The position numbers and the translations under genes are program-made. DNA of 64,000 nt from an uncultured Coriobacteriia bacterium. Lineage in GTDB: Bacteria > Actinomycetota > Coriobacteriia > Coriobacteriales > QAMH01. This document shows positions 34,314-43,034 of the stretch, in pieces (position 1 is the first letter of the stretch; every line of letters starts with the position of its first letter). The notes under the pieces are model-generated. The model was not told the DNA's origin. It saw nothing but the letters and a program-made list of their open reading frames with translations, and searched no databases. The DNA lies in the NCBI GenBank assembly GCA_959608885.1, contig CAUHSG010000002.1:97936-161935 (forward strand). Reading direction: 5' to 3'.

Positions 34314-34352
34314 GGGAATGAAGCAAGCGGCTCGTTCGCTTGCCTTATTCCC
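34314..34352 (+). terminator. hairpin after xseB
   Basis: GGGAAT with GCAAGCG pairs with CGCTTGC and ATTCCC (34314-34352, small bulges), 9 nt after the xseB stop. No T-run follows. Confidence 0.45.
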
Positions 34353-34449
34353 GTTCGTCCGCTTGCGGCATCATGCGTATACGGCATCATCGTGATATGC
34401 GACAATACAAGATACGTATTTTTAGGGCGATAGCATAAAGAGGATGCCG

Positions 34450-35658
34450 ATGTACGTTCTGGTGATTAACGCAGGGAGCTCGTCCCTCAAGTACCAAATC
34501 ATCGATTCCGAGACCGAGGAGCTCGTGACGCGCGGCCTGTGCGAGAAGGTCGGCTATTCCGATGCCTTCGTGCAACACTGGAACAAGAACGACAAGCGCG
34601 TTTTCGAAGAGCCGATGGAAGATCATCTCGCTGCGATCAAAATGGTTCTCGAGGTGCTTACCCAAGATCCCGATTCCGGTATCGAGAGCCTCGACCAGAT
34701 CGGCGCGGTCGGCCATCGCATCGTGCACGGCGGCGAGAAGTTCAGCGAATCGGTTTTGACTGACGATCAGGTGGTGGCAGATATCGAGCTCTGCTCCGAG
34801 CTTGCGCCCTTGCATAACCCACCTGCCGTGCAGTGTATTCGTGCCTGCCGTGAGGTCCTACCCGATATTCCGCACGTCTGCGTGTTCGACACGGCGTTTC
34901 ATCAGACCATGCCCCCGCGTGCGTACATGTATGCCATCCCGTACGAGTTCTACGAGCAATTTGGCATCAGGAAGTACGGCGCACATGGCACGTCGCATCG
35001 CTATCTCGTGCAGCGCGCCGCCGAAATGCTCGGCGAAAAGGCCGGGAACCTCAAGCTCATTACCTGCCATCTCGGTGGTGGCTGTTCGGTCACGGCCGTC
35101 GACCACGGCATGTCGGTCGATACCTCGATGGGCTTCACGCCACTTGGCGGCATCGTCATGGGCACGCGCAGTGGCGACATCGACCCCTCCATCGTCACCT
35201 ACCTGATGGAGCAGGAGGGTTACACTCCCAACGAGATCATCACGATTCTCAACCGCCAATCGGGCCTCTACGGCATCAGCGGCATCTCCGCCGATATGCG
35301 CGATATCGACGCGGCGACCAAGTCCGGCCTCAAGCGGGCGGCTCTCGCCTATGACATGTTCGCGAACTCCGCCAAGAAGATGATCGGTTCCTACATGGCC
35401 GAGATGGGCGGTGTCGACGCCATCGTCTTCTCGGGTGGCGTGGGCGAGAACTCCGAGCGCATGCGCCGTATGATTCTGGGTGGCATGGAGCCGCTTGGCA
35501 TCATCCTCGATTACGAGGCCAACAAGGTCATGGGTGAGGAGCGCATCATCAGCGATGACCGTTCTCCGGTCAAGCTACTCGTCATTCCCACCAACGAGGA
35601 GCTCATGATTGCGCGCGATGCCGTGCGCATCGCTAACGAGGCTGCTGCTGCCAAATAG
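34450..35658 (+). CDS. ackA: acetate kinase
   Basis: A 402-residue acetokinase converting acetyl phosphate and ADP to acetate and ATP. Family motifs: VINAGSSSLKY at the N-terminus, VGHRIVHGGE, VFDTAFHQTMP, HGTSHRY, and SGGVGENS. No phosphotransacetylase gene is next to it, though the two are often adjacent. ATG 34450 is chosen over 34444 because of AGAGGA spacing. Confidence 0.95.
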   Translation: MYVLVINAGSSSLKYQIIDSETEELVTRGLCEKVGYSDAFVQHWNKNDKRVFEEPMEDHLAAIKMVLEVLTQDPDSGIESLDQIGAVGHRIVHGGEKFSESVLTDDQVVADIELCSELAPLHNPPAVQCIRACREVLPDIPHVCVFDTAFHQTMPPRAYMYAIPYEFYEQFGIRKYGAHGTSHRYLVQRAAEMLGEKAGNLKLITCHLGGGCSVTAVDHGMSVDTSMGFTPLGGIVMGTRSGDIDPSIVTYLMEQEGYTPNEIITILNRQSGLYGISGISADMRDIDAATKSGLKRAALAYDMFANSAKKMIGSYMAEMGGVDAIVFSGGVGENSERMRRMILGGMEPLGIILDYEANKVMGEERIISDDRSPVKLLVIPTNEELMIARDAVRIANEAAAAK

Positions 35659-35663
35659 ACTGG

Positions 35664-35755
35664 CAGTGCATGAGTTTTCTATAAAACTGCATAAAACTAT
35701 AAATAAATTCATTTTTAATGCATAAAATGAGATAAATATTGCGTTCTGATTCAAG
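35664..35755 (+). promoter_or_regulatory. AT-rich control region with ArgR-box-like half-sites before argC
   Basis: The 35664-35755 stretch is far richer in A/T than its surroundings. It contains three TGCAT elements (35667-35671, 35688-35692, 35719-35723) and ATTCA at 35707-35711, matching the half-site style of ArgR/AhrC operators (TGCAT/TGAAT). A TAAATAT box at 35733-35739 could be the -10. With argR inside the operon, autoregulation by arginine is likely. Confidence 0.5.
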
Positions 35756-35807
35756 AAGGTTCACAATACCGCCTAGCTATGATTTCACACGTCGAGATGG
35801 GAAGAAC

Positions 35808-36848
35808 ATGAAGAGGGCAGCAGTTGTAGGTGCAGCAGGATATGCCGGCGTCGAGGCGGTGCGTATCTTGCTTAGTCACCCCGGGTTTGAGCTTACCTGC
35901 ATCACCTCGTCGGGCAATGAGGGCGAGCGTATCGCGGATTTGTATCCGGCGCTTTCAGGCATATGCGACTTGAGCTTCGAGGCACATGACGCTGCTCGCA
36001 TCGCCGAAAAGGCGGACATCGCCTTCCTCGCCGTGCCCCATACGGCATCACTTGCGATGACACCGCAACTTGTCGCGGCAGGTGTGCAGGTCATTGACCT
36101 ATCGGCAGACTATCGACTGGCAGATGCCAAGGTGTACGAGGCTTGGTATGACGCCGAGCATACGAGCGTCGATTTGCTGGCACAGGCGGTCTATGGCCTG
36201 CCCGAGGTTGCGCGCGATGAGCTTGCAGCTGGCACGCCCGTCGTCGCCTGCCCGGGTTGCTATCCCACGGCTTCCGCACTGGCAGCCCTGCCCGTCATCG
36301 AGGCGGGTATGAAAGGGGAGGGCCCGGTCACCATCGCCGCGCTTTCCGGAGTTTCTGGCGCTGGTCGCAAAGCGACACCCAAGACGCACTTCTGCAATGC
36401 CGACGAGTCGGTTTGCCTCTATGGCTTGCCGCATCGCCATACGCCCGAGATTGCCCAAACGCTTTCGCGTGCAGCCGGCACTGATGTCGAGGTCATCTTC
36501 ACTCCGCATCTCGTGCCGATGGTGCGCGGTTTGCTTTCGACTGTCTACATCCCGCTCAAGGACGCCTATACGCTCGATGAGATTCACGCGCTCTATACGG
36601 GTCGCTATGCTGCGGAGCCCTTCGTGAGCGTGTGCCCGCAGGGTGTCATGCCCCAGACCTCTTGGGTCGAGGGTTCGAACCGCGCGCAAGTGGGCCTGCA
36701 TCTCGCATCAGACGGCACGATGCTCGTTGCGAGCTGCGCCATTGACAACCTCGTCAAAGGTGCTGCTGGCCAGGCAATCCAGGCTGCGAACTTGATTTGC
36801 GGCTTTGACGAGACGGCTGGCCTTACCTATAGCTGTCCGGTGGTGTAG
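35808..36848 (+). CDS. argC: N-acetyl-gamma-glutamyl-phosphate reductase
   Basis: A 346-residue NADPH-dependent ArgC. The Rossmann motif is VVGAAGYAGVE and the catalytic Cys is in PGCYPTA. It is the first gene of the argCJBDFRG run, behind the AT-rich control region. ATG 35808 follows GGGAAG; the longer frame from 35739 runs through the operator-like region and is not used. Confidence 0.95.
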   Translation: MKRAAVVGAAGYAGVEAVRILLSHPGFELTCITSSGNEGERIADLYPALSGICDLSFEAHDAARIAEKADIAFLAVPHTASLAMTPQLVAAGVQVIDLSADYRLADAKVYEAWYDAEHTSVDLLAQAVYGLPEVARDELAAGTPVVACPGCYPTASALAALPVIEAGMKGEGPVTIAALSGVSGAGRKATPKTHFCNADESVCLYGLPHRHTPEIAQTLSRAAGTDVEVIFTPHLVPMVRGLLSTVYIPLKDAYTLDEIHALYTGRYAAEPFVSVCPQGVMPQTSWVEGSNRAQVGLHLASDGTMLVASCAIDNLVKGAAGQAIQAANLICGFDETAGLTYSCPVV

Positions 36849-36851
36849 AAC

Positions 36852-38072
36852 ATGAGCAGTGTCGAATTTGCATATGTCGAAGGCGGCGTGACGGCACCTG
36901 CGGGCGTCAGGGCGGCCGGTGTGCATGCCGGCTTTCGCAAGGACCCGAGACGTCTCGATGCCGCGCTCGTGGTATCTGATGGTCCTGGCACGGTGTCATG
37001 TGGCATGTTCACGAGAAACGTCTTCTGCGCCGCTCCCGTGCAGGTCGATCGCGAACTGCTCGCCCAGAACATGCCCCGTGCCGTCTTGCTTAACTCGGGC
37101 AACGCCAATGCGGCGACGGGCGAGCCGGGCCTGGCCATCGCGCGCAAGTCTGCACAGGCGGCTGCCAGCGCCCTGGGCCTTGCCAATGGCGAGGTGCTCG
37201 TCGCCTCGACGGGTGTCATCGGCGTCGAGCTTCCCTGGGCTTCCTTCGAGACGGGCATTCCCGCGCTCGTCGAGAAGTTGTCGAGCGATGGCGGCCACGA
37301 TGCGGCACTCGCCATCATGACAACGGATACGCGCCCCAAGGAGTGCGCCGTTCGTTTCACGTACGATGGCAACGAATACACGGTTGGCGGCATGGTCAAG
37401 GGGTCGGGCATGATTCAGCCCAACATGGCGACGATGCTCGCCGTCGTGACGACCGACATGCCGGTTTCGGCCGATGCCGCGCATAGTGCCCTCAAGCAGG
37501 CCGTCGATGTCTCCTTCAACAAGGTTACGGTTGATTCTGACACTTCGACAAACGATAGCGTCTTCTTCTTCTCGAGTTGCCTGGGCGCTTCCGTCGCCAA
37601 TGCGAACGAGGCTGCTGGCGTGCTGACGGAGGCGCTGCGTCTCGTATGCGAGAATCTCGCGCGCCAGATTGCCGCAGATGGCGAGGGGGCAACCAAGCTC
37701 GTGACCGTCTACGTGCGCGATGCATATGACGAGGCGGATGCCGATTGCGCCGCCCGCACCATCGCCAACTCCCCGCTCGTGAAGACGGCCATCGCCGGAC
37801 GTGATTGCAATTGGGGTCGCATCGCCGCAGCACTCGGCCGCAGTGGAGCACGCTTCGATCAATACGCCGTGGATATCGACATCATGGGCATGCCCGTGCT
37901 GCGCGCAGGACTGCCCTGCGGTTTTGACGAAGACGAGGCGCTGCGTCGTTTCGAGGATGACGAGATCGTCATAGAGGTTTCGCTCGGAACAGGCGGTGGA
38001 GCGGATACGCGTGTATGGACTTGCGACCTCACGCACGAGTACATTCACATCAACGCCGATTATCGGAGCTAA
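36852..38072 (+). CDS. argJ: bifunctional glutamate N-acetyltransferase / amino-acid acetyltransferase
   Basis: A 406-residue ArgJ, which recycles the acetyl group of N-acetylornithine and can make N-acetylglutamate. The self-cleavage site lies in KGSGMIQPNMATML (Ala-Thr). It begins 3 nt after argC. Because ArgJ recycles acetyl groups, no ArgA or ArgE is needed, and none is seen. Confidence 0.95.
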   Translation: MSSVEFAYVEGGVTAPAGVRAAGVHAGFRKDPRRLDAALVVSDGPGTVSCGMFTRNVFCAAPVQVDRELLAQNMPRAVLLNSGNANAATGEPGLAIARKSAQAAASALGLANGEVLVASTGVIGVELPWASFETGIPALVEKLSSDGGHDAALAIMTTDTRPKECAVRFTYDGNEYTVGGMVKGSGMIQPNMATMLAVVTTDMPVSADAAHSALKQAVDVSFNKVTVDSDTSTNDSVFFFSSCLGASVANANEAAGVLTEALRLVCENLARQIAADGEGATKLVTVYVRDAYDEADADCAARTIANSPLVKTAIAGRDCNWGRIAAALGRSGARFDQYAVDIDIMGMPVLRAGLPCGFDEDEALRRFEDDEIVIEVSLGTGGGADTRVWTCDLTHEYIHINADYRS

Positions 38073-38095
38073 CCAGGCAAGGAGATAGGCAAGCT

Positions 38096-39091
38096 ATGCA
38101 ATTTCGCAAGAAACACGACGAGGTGGCTGTAGCCAACATCGATGCATTGCCCAACCAACTTCGCTCCCAGGTCCTGCTCGATGCGCTACCTTGGATCGAG
38201 GACATCACGGGCAAGACGGTCGTCATCAAGTACGGTGGTGCGGCGATGGTGGCAGGCGAGCTGCGTGATGCGGTCGTCGATGACATCATCATGCTCAAGC
38301 TCATGGGCGCCAATCCCATCATCGTTCATGGCGGCGGCCCCAACATCAACGCGATGCTCAAGCGCCTCGACATCCCCACGCACTTTGAGGGCGGCCAGCG
38401 CGTGACTGACGACGAGACGATGGAAATCGTCAAGATGACCCTCGTCGGTCAGGTTAACCAGGATCTGGTGAGCGCCATCAACAAGCACGGCTCAGTCGCC
38501 GTGGGTCTCAACGGTGCCGATGCGAAGATCATTCAGGCCGAGCCGCTTGATGTCAAGCTCGGTCGCGTGGGCAAGGTCAAGTCCATCAATACGCGCCTCA
38601 TCGAGGACCTTCTCGCCGCTGATTACATTCCCGTCATCGCGACGGTTGGCTACGGCGCGGATGGTGACTACAACATCAATGCCGACACCGTTGCCGGAGA
38701 GGTCGCCGCTGCCGTCGGCGCGCAGAAGATTGTCTTCATCACTGATGTCGACGGCATATACAAGGACTTCGATGACAAGACGACGCTCATCTCGCGCATG
38801 GCGCTTTCCGAGGCCGCTGCTCTTGCCGACGAAGGCACGATGTCGAGTGGCATGATCCCCAAGATCAACGCCTGCGTGACCGCGCTTTCGGCGGGCGTAC
38901 GCAAGGCGCATATCATCAACGGTACGGTGGCGCACTCGCTCGTTCTCGAAATCTTTACTGATTCGGGTGTCGGCACGCTCATCATGCGCCACCAGGATGA
39001 TTCCATGGATCCGGATTTCGTCGAGGCTCCCGTGAGCAATTTTGCGAGCAAACTCGACCAGTCCATCCAGACCATCGGAAGGAGCGAGTGA
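38096..39091 (+). CDS. argB: acetylglutamate kinase
   Basis: A 331-residue NAGK of the amino-acid-kinase family. Motifs: VVIKYGGAAM near residue 45, HGGGPNIN, and ITDVDGIYKDF. The ~40 N-terminal residues before the fold (MQFRKKHDEVAVANIDALPN...) suggest the longer, arginine-inhibited type. ATG 38096 follows AAGGAG at 38079; the frame upstream overlaps argJ and is unlikely. Confidence 0.95.
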   Translation: MQFRKKHDEVAVANIDALPNQLRSQVLLDALPWIEDITGKTVVIKYGGAAMVAGELRDAVVDDIIMLKLMGANPIIVHGGGPNINAMLKRLDIPTHFEGGQRVTDDETMEIVKMTLVGQVNQDLVSAINKHGSVAVGLNGADAKIIQAEPLDVKLGRVGKVKSINTRLIEDLLAADYIPVIATVGYGADGDYNINADTVAGEVAAAVGAQKIVFITDVDGIYKDFDDKTTLISRMALSEAAALADEGTMSSGMIPKINACVTALSAGVRKAHIINGTVAHSLVLEIFTDSGVGTLIMRHQDDSMDPDFVEAPVSNFASKLDQSIQTIGRSE

Positions 39092-40317
39092 GCGATATGG
39101 GAAAGCAGTTCGACAAGGCGCAACAGCTTGACGACACCTATGTCATGCACACCTTTGCGCGCAAGCCGGTCGAGTTTGTCTCGGGTGCCGGCCAATGGCT
39201 CATCGACGATGAGGGTAACGAATATCTCGATTTTCTCTCGGGTATTGGCGTCGTGAGCGTGGGGCACTGCAACTCGCGCGTCACCGAGGCTATCACCGAG
39301 CAAGCCAACAAGCTCCTGCACGTGAGCAATTACTTCTACATCGAGCATCGTGGCGAGCTCGCCGAACGCATCTCCGACATGCTCGCGCATGGTACGGATG
39401 AGGTCTGGCAGACCTTCTTCGCCAACTCGGGTGCCGAGGCAAACGAAGGTGCAATCAAGCTCGCACGTCTCTGGGGCGCCAAGCATCTCGATGGTGCCTA
39501 CGGCATCATTTCCGCCGAGAAGTCCTTTCACGGAAGGACGCTTGCCACGCTCGCGGCAACGGCGCAGGACAGCAAGCAGGATCCCTTCGCGCCGCTTCCG
39601 GCGGGCTTCGGTCGCACGCCGCTCAACGACATCGATGCGCTCGCGGAAGCGCTCGACGGCGAGGTCGATGGTACGAAGCCATGTGCGCTCATGCTCGAGT
39701 GCGTCCAGGGCGAGTCTGGCGTCTGGCCATGCACGTTCGAGTATCTCAAGGCTGCGCGCGAGATGACGAGCGAGCGCAACATGCTCCTCATCATTGACGA
39801 GGTCCAGACGGGATTTTGCCGCACGGGCTCGTATTTCGCCTTCCAATCCTATGGCGTCGAGCCCGATATCGTGACGATGGCCAAGGGCATCGCCGACGGT
39901 ATGCCGATGGGAGCTTTCGCGGCGAAGACCGAGCTTGCCTCGCTCATGCAGCCGGGGATGCACGGCACGACCTTTGGCGGCGGCCCGCTTGTCTGCGCGG
40001 CGGCCGATGCGACGACCAAGATCATGTGCGAGGACGGCTTTCTCGATCACGTGAACGAGACGGGTGCCTACTTGCGCGAGCGTCTAGGCGAGCTGCCCTT
40101 CGTGACTGACGTACGCGGTCGCGGTCTCATGTGCGGCATCAGCTTGGAGAAACCCGTTGCCAACCAAACCGTGCTCAATGCGCTACGTCACGGCTTCGTG
40201 CTCAACGCGCCGGCAGCTGACATCATTCGCTTCCTGCCGCCGCTCATCATCGAGAAGGAAGACATTGACGCGCTCGTCGAAGCGCTGCCCGCCATCTACG
40301 AGGAGGTTGCACAATGA
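39088..40317 (+). CDS. argD: acetylornithine aminotransferase
   Basis: A 409-residue class-III PLP aminotransferase. The fold-type I motif is SNSGAEANEGAIKLAR-like (NSGAEANE), and the PLP lysine is in TMAKGIADGMPMG. The start is GTG 39088, overlapping the argB stop by 4 nt; ATG 39097 is an alternative. Confidence 0.95.
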   Translation: MSDMGKQFDKAQQLDDTYVMHTFARKPVEFVSGAGQWLIDDEGNEYLDFLSGIGVVSVGHCNSRVTEAITEQANKLLHVSNYFYIEHRGELAERISDMLAHGTDEVWQTFFANSGAEANEGAIKLARLWGAKHLDGAYGIISAEKSFHGRTLATLAATAQDSKQDPFAPLPAGFGRTPLNDIDALAEALDGEVDGTKPCALMLECVQGESGVWPCTFEYLKAAREMTSERNMLLIIDEVQTGFCRTGSYFAFQSYGVEPDIVTMAKGIADGMPMGAFAAKTELASLMQPGMHGTTFGGGPLVCAAADATTKIMCEDGFLDHVNETGAYLRERLGELPFVTDVRGRGLMCGISLEKPVANQTVLNALRHGFVLNAPAADIIRFLPPLIIEKEDIDALVEALPAIYEEVAQ

Positions 40318-41255
40318 GCCAGAATACGCTTGCCGGACGCGATTGCCTGCGCTTGCTTGATTTGACACCCGAGGAGTTTACGCTCGTGCTCGACACGGCT
40401 GCCGAGCAGAAGGCGGCCTGGAAAGATGGCGTGCACGATGCCCCGTGCGCTGGCAAATCCGTCGCCATCATCATGGAGAAGCCAAGCCTGCGTACCCGTT
40501 CGAGCTTCGAGATCGGCACCTATCGTCTGGGGGCGCATCCGCTCGTCATGAGCGATGACCACTCGGCATTCAGCCGTGGCGAAACCGTACAGGATACGAC
40601 GCTCGTGCTCGAGCGCTTCGTTGATGCCATCGTCTTGCGCACCTACGCGCAAAGCAAGGTTGCGGAAGTCGCGCATTGGGCAAGCGTTCCCGTCATCAAC
40701 GCGCTTTCCGACGAGTTCCATCCCTGCCAGGGCCTGGCCGATGCCCTGACGATTCGTGAGCACAAGGGCAAGCTCGCCGGTCTTACGATTGCCTACGTTG
40801 GCGATGGCAACAACATGGCCCATACCTATCTCGAGATGGGCGTGCTGGCGGGCATGAACGTGAGGCTCGGCTTTCCGGCCATCCACACGCCCGACCCCGT
40901 CGTCATTGCCGAGTGCGAGAAGGTCGCGCCGATGACCGGCGCCACGATCGAGCTCTTCAATGATCCGTGCAAGGCTGTTGTCGGTGCTGACGTGGTCATC
41001 ACCGACACGTGGACGTCGATGGGCGATGAAGACGAACACGACCAACGCCTCGCCGAATTCGAAGGCTTTCAGGTCAATGCCGAGCTCATGGCCCTGGCGG
41101 CTGACGATGCCATCTTCATGCACTGCTTGCCTGCCCACCGTGGTGAGGAAGTCACCGATGAGGTCATGGATGCTCCGTATTCGGTGATCTTCGACGAGGC
41201 AGAGAATCGCCTGCATGCCCAGAAGGCATTGCTCTCGCTTGTCATGGGGGCATAG
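40314..41255 (+). CDS. argF: ornithine carbamoyltransferase
   Basis: A 313-residue OTCase making citrulline. The carbamoyl-phosphate site is PSLRTRSSFE (the usual STRTR variant here SLRTR), with HPCQGLADALT and the ornithine-loop HCLPAHRGEE. It overlaps argD by 4 nt (ATGA). Confidence 0.95.
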   Translation: MSQNTLAGRDCLRLLDLTPEEFTLVLDTAAEQKAAWKDGVHDAPCAGKSVAIIMEKPSLRTRSSFEIGTYRLGAHPLVMSDDHSAFSRGETVQDTTLVLERFVDAIVLRTYAQSKVAEVAHWASVPVINALSDEFHPCQGLADALTIREHKGKLAGLTIAYVGDGNNMAHTYLEMGVLAGMNVRLGFPAIHTPDPVVIAECEKVAPMTGATIELFNDPCKAVVGADVVITDTWTSMGDEDEHDQRLAEFEGFQVNAELMALAADDAIFMHCLPAHRGEEVTDEVMDAPYSVIFDEAENRLHAQKALLSLVMGA

Positions 41256-41258
41256 GAC

Positions 41259-41693
41259 ATGGCAAACGTACGCAAGGAACGCCAAGATGCGATTCGCATG
41301 CTCGTACGCGGCGAGTGCATCCGCACCCAGTCCGAGCTCGTCTCGTATCTGAGGGAACACGGTTTCGATGTCACGCAGGCAACCATCTCGCGCGACATCG
41401 CCGACCTCGGTCTCGAGAAGGATACCAAGGGTATCTACGTGTTGCCGGAGGATTACCGGCTGCGCTCGATTGCGGCAAGCTCCGTGCGCGAGACGCGTCG
41501 CGCGCAAAATCAGGTGCTGCTTCTGTGTGATCCGGGCACGGCTTCGAGCGTCGCGGCGGCACTCGACGCATCGCAGACGCAGGGCGTGCTCGGCAGCATC
41601 GCGGGCGATGACACGATACTCGTCATCTGCGCCGATGACGTGCAAGGCGAAAGATTTCAAAACGATGTGAACAAGCTGCTCGAGAAGAAGTAA
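41259..41693 (+). CDS. argR: arginine repressor
   Basis: A 144-residue ArgR. The N-terminal winged helix (QSELVSYLREHGFDVTQATISRDI) and the C-terminal oligomerisation/arginine-binding domain (SIAGDDTILVICAD with the DD pair binding arginine) are both complete. Located in the pathway operon, it would control it and itself. Confidence 0.95.
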   Translation: MANVRKERQDAIRMLVRGECIRTQSELVSYLREHGFDVTQATISRDIADLGLEKDTKGIYVLPEDYRLRSIAASSVRETRRAQNQVLLLCDPGTASSVAAALDASQTQGVLGSIAGDDTILVICADDVQGERFQNDVNKLLEKK

Positions 41694-41720
41694 ACTCGGC
41701 AGACTCGAGAGGAAGGAAAA

Positions 41721-42950
41721 ATGGAAATGGAAAAGGACAAGGTCGTACTTGCGTATTCGGGCGGTTTGGATACCTCCGTATGCATCAAGTGGCTCATGGA
41801 GGAGAAGGGCCTCGATGTCATCGCCGTGACGGGCGATGTCGGCCAGGAACGCCAGGATCTCGAATTCGTCAAGAACAAGGCCCTGCAGGTGGGCGCTATC
41901 GAGGCACTGGCCATCGACATGCGCGAGGAGTATGTTAACGACTTTCTGACCAAGGCGTTGGCCGCCAACTGCATGTACGAGAACAAGTATCCGATGGTGA
42001 GCGCGCTGTCGCGCCCCGTTATTTCCAAGAATCTCGTCGAGATCGCCCATAAGTACGGTGCGAAGTACATTGCCCATGGTTGCACGGGCAAAGGCAACGA
42101 CCAGGTTCGCTTCGAGGTCGCCATCCAGAGTCTCGATCCCGAGATCAAGGTGCTCGCTCCCGTGCGCGAGTGGGATCTGCACACACGTAATGACGAAATG
42201 GAATACGCGAAGAATCACGGTATTCCCGTTCCGACGACAAAGGCCTCTCCGTATTCCATTGACGACAATCTTTGGGGTCGCGCCATCGAGTGCGGCGAGC
42301 TCGAGGACCCATGGAACGAGCCCCTCGAGGATATCTACACGATGACCACATCGAGCTACGAGGCACCTGCTGAAGGCGAGTATGTCGTCATCAGCTTCGA
42401 GGCGGGTGTGCCCTGCGCACTTGACGGTGAGAAGATGAGCTTCCATGACATCATTCTGAAAATGAATGAGATTGCCGGACGCAATGGATTCGGTCGCGTG
42501 GATATGATCGAGAACCGCCTTGTGGGCGTGAAGAGCCGCGAGTGCTACGAGGTTCCCGGTGCGCTCTCCATTATCCAGGCACACAAGGCACTCGAGGACC
42601 TGTGCCTGGAGCGCGAGCTCCTGCACTTCAAGCCGGTTGTCGAGCAAAAGTGGGCCGAGCTTGTCTACGACGGTCTGTGGTTCTCGCCGCTCAAGGAGGC
42701 ACTCGACGGGTTCTGCTCAACGACGCAGAAGCTCGTGACCGGCGATGTGCGCCTGCGCTTCTTCAAGGGCAGCTGCGTGACCGTTGGTCGTCGCAGCAAG
42801 TACTCGCTTTACGATTACGGTCTGGCGACGTACGATTCTGCCGATACTTTCAATCGCGATAGCGCCGAGGGTTTCATCGACCTCTTTGGTCTATCCACGC
42901 GCGTGTGGGCCAAGCATCGCCAGGACGAAGGTCAGCCTGGTGTCGTGTAG
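41721..42950 (+). CDS. argG: argininosuccinate synthase
   Basis: A 409-residue ATP-dependent synthase joining citrulline and aspartate. The P-loop is LAYSGGLDTSV near the N-terminus. Starts at ATG 41721 behind GAGGAAGG; a second ATG is 6 nt downstream. It closes the arg run and ends at a strong bidirectional hairpin. Confidence 0.95.
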   Translation: MEMEKDKVVLAYSGGLDTSVCIKWLMEEKGLDVIAVTGDVGQERQDLEFVKNKALQVGAIEALAIDMREEYVNDFLTKALAANCMYENKYPMVSALSRPVISKNLVEIAHKYGAKYIAHGCTGKGNDQVRFEVAIQSLDPEIKVLAPVREWDLHTRNDEMEYAKNHGIPVPTTKASPYSIDDNLWGRAIECGELEDPWNEPLEDIYTMTTSSYEAPAEGEYVVISFEAGVPCALDGEKMSFHDIILKMNEIAGRNGFGRVDMIENRLVGVKSRECYEVPGALSIIQAHKALEDLCLERELLHFKPVVEQKWAELVYDGLWFSPLKEALDGFCSTTQKLVTGDVRLRFFKGSCVTVGRRSKYSLYDYGLATYDSADTFNRDSAEGFIDLFGLSTRVWAKHRQDEGQPGVV

Positions 42951-42976
42951 GAGCGGACGTTCCCATACGCATGAAG

Positions 42977-43013
42977 AAGGGCGGCTGGCCACGTTCCGTG
43001 GCCAGCCGCCCTT
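42977..43013. terminator. strong bidirectional terminator between argG and the symporter
   Basis: A perfect 16-bp stem (AAGGGCGGCTGGCCAC at 42977-42992 with its complement at 42998-43013) and a 5-nt loop, sitting 27 nt after argG and just before the end of the convergent symporter gene. It can stop both transcripts. Confidence 0.8.
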
Positions 43014-43034
43014 GTCACATCTCCATGAGATTTC

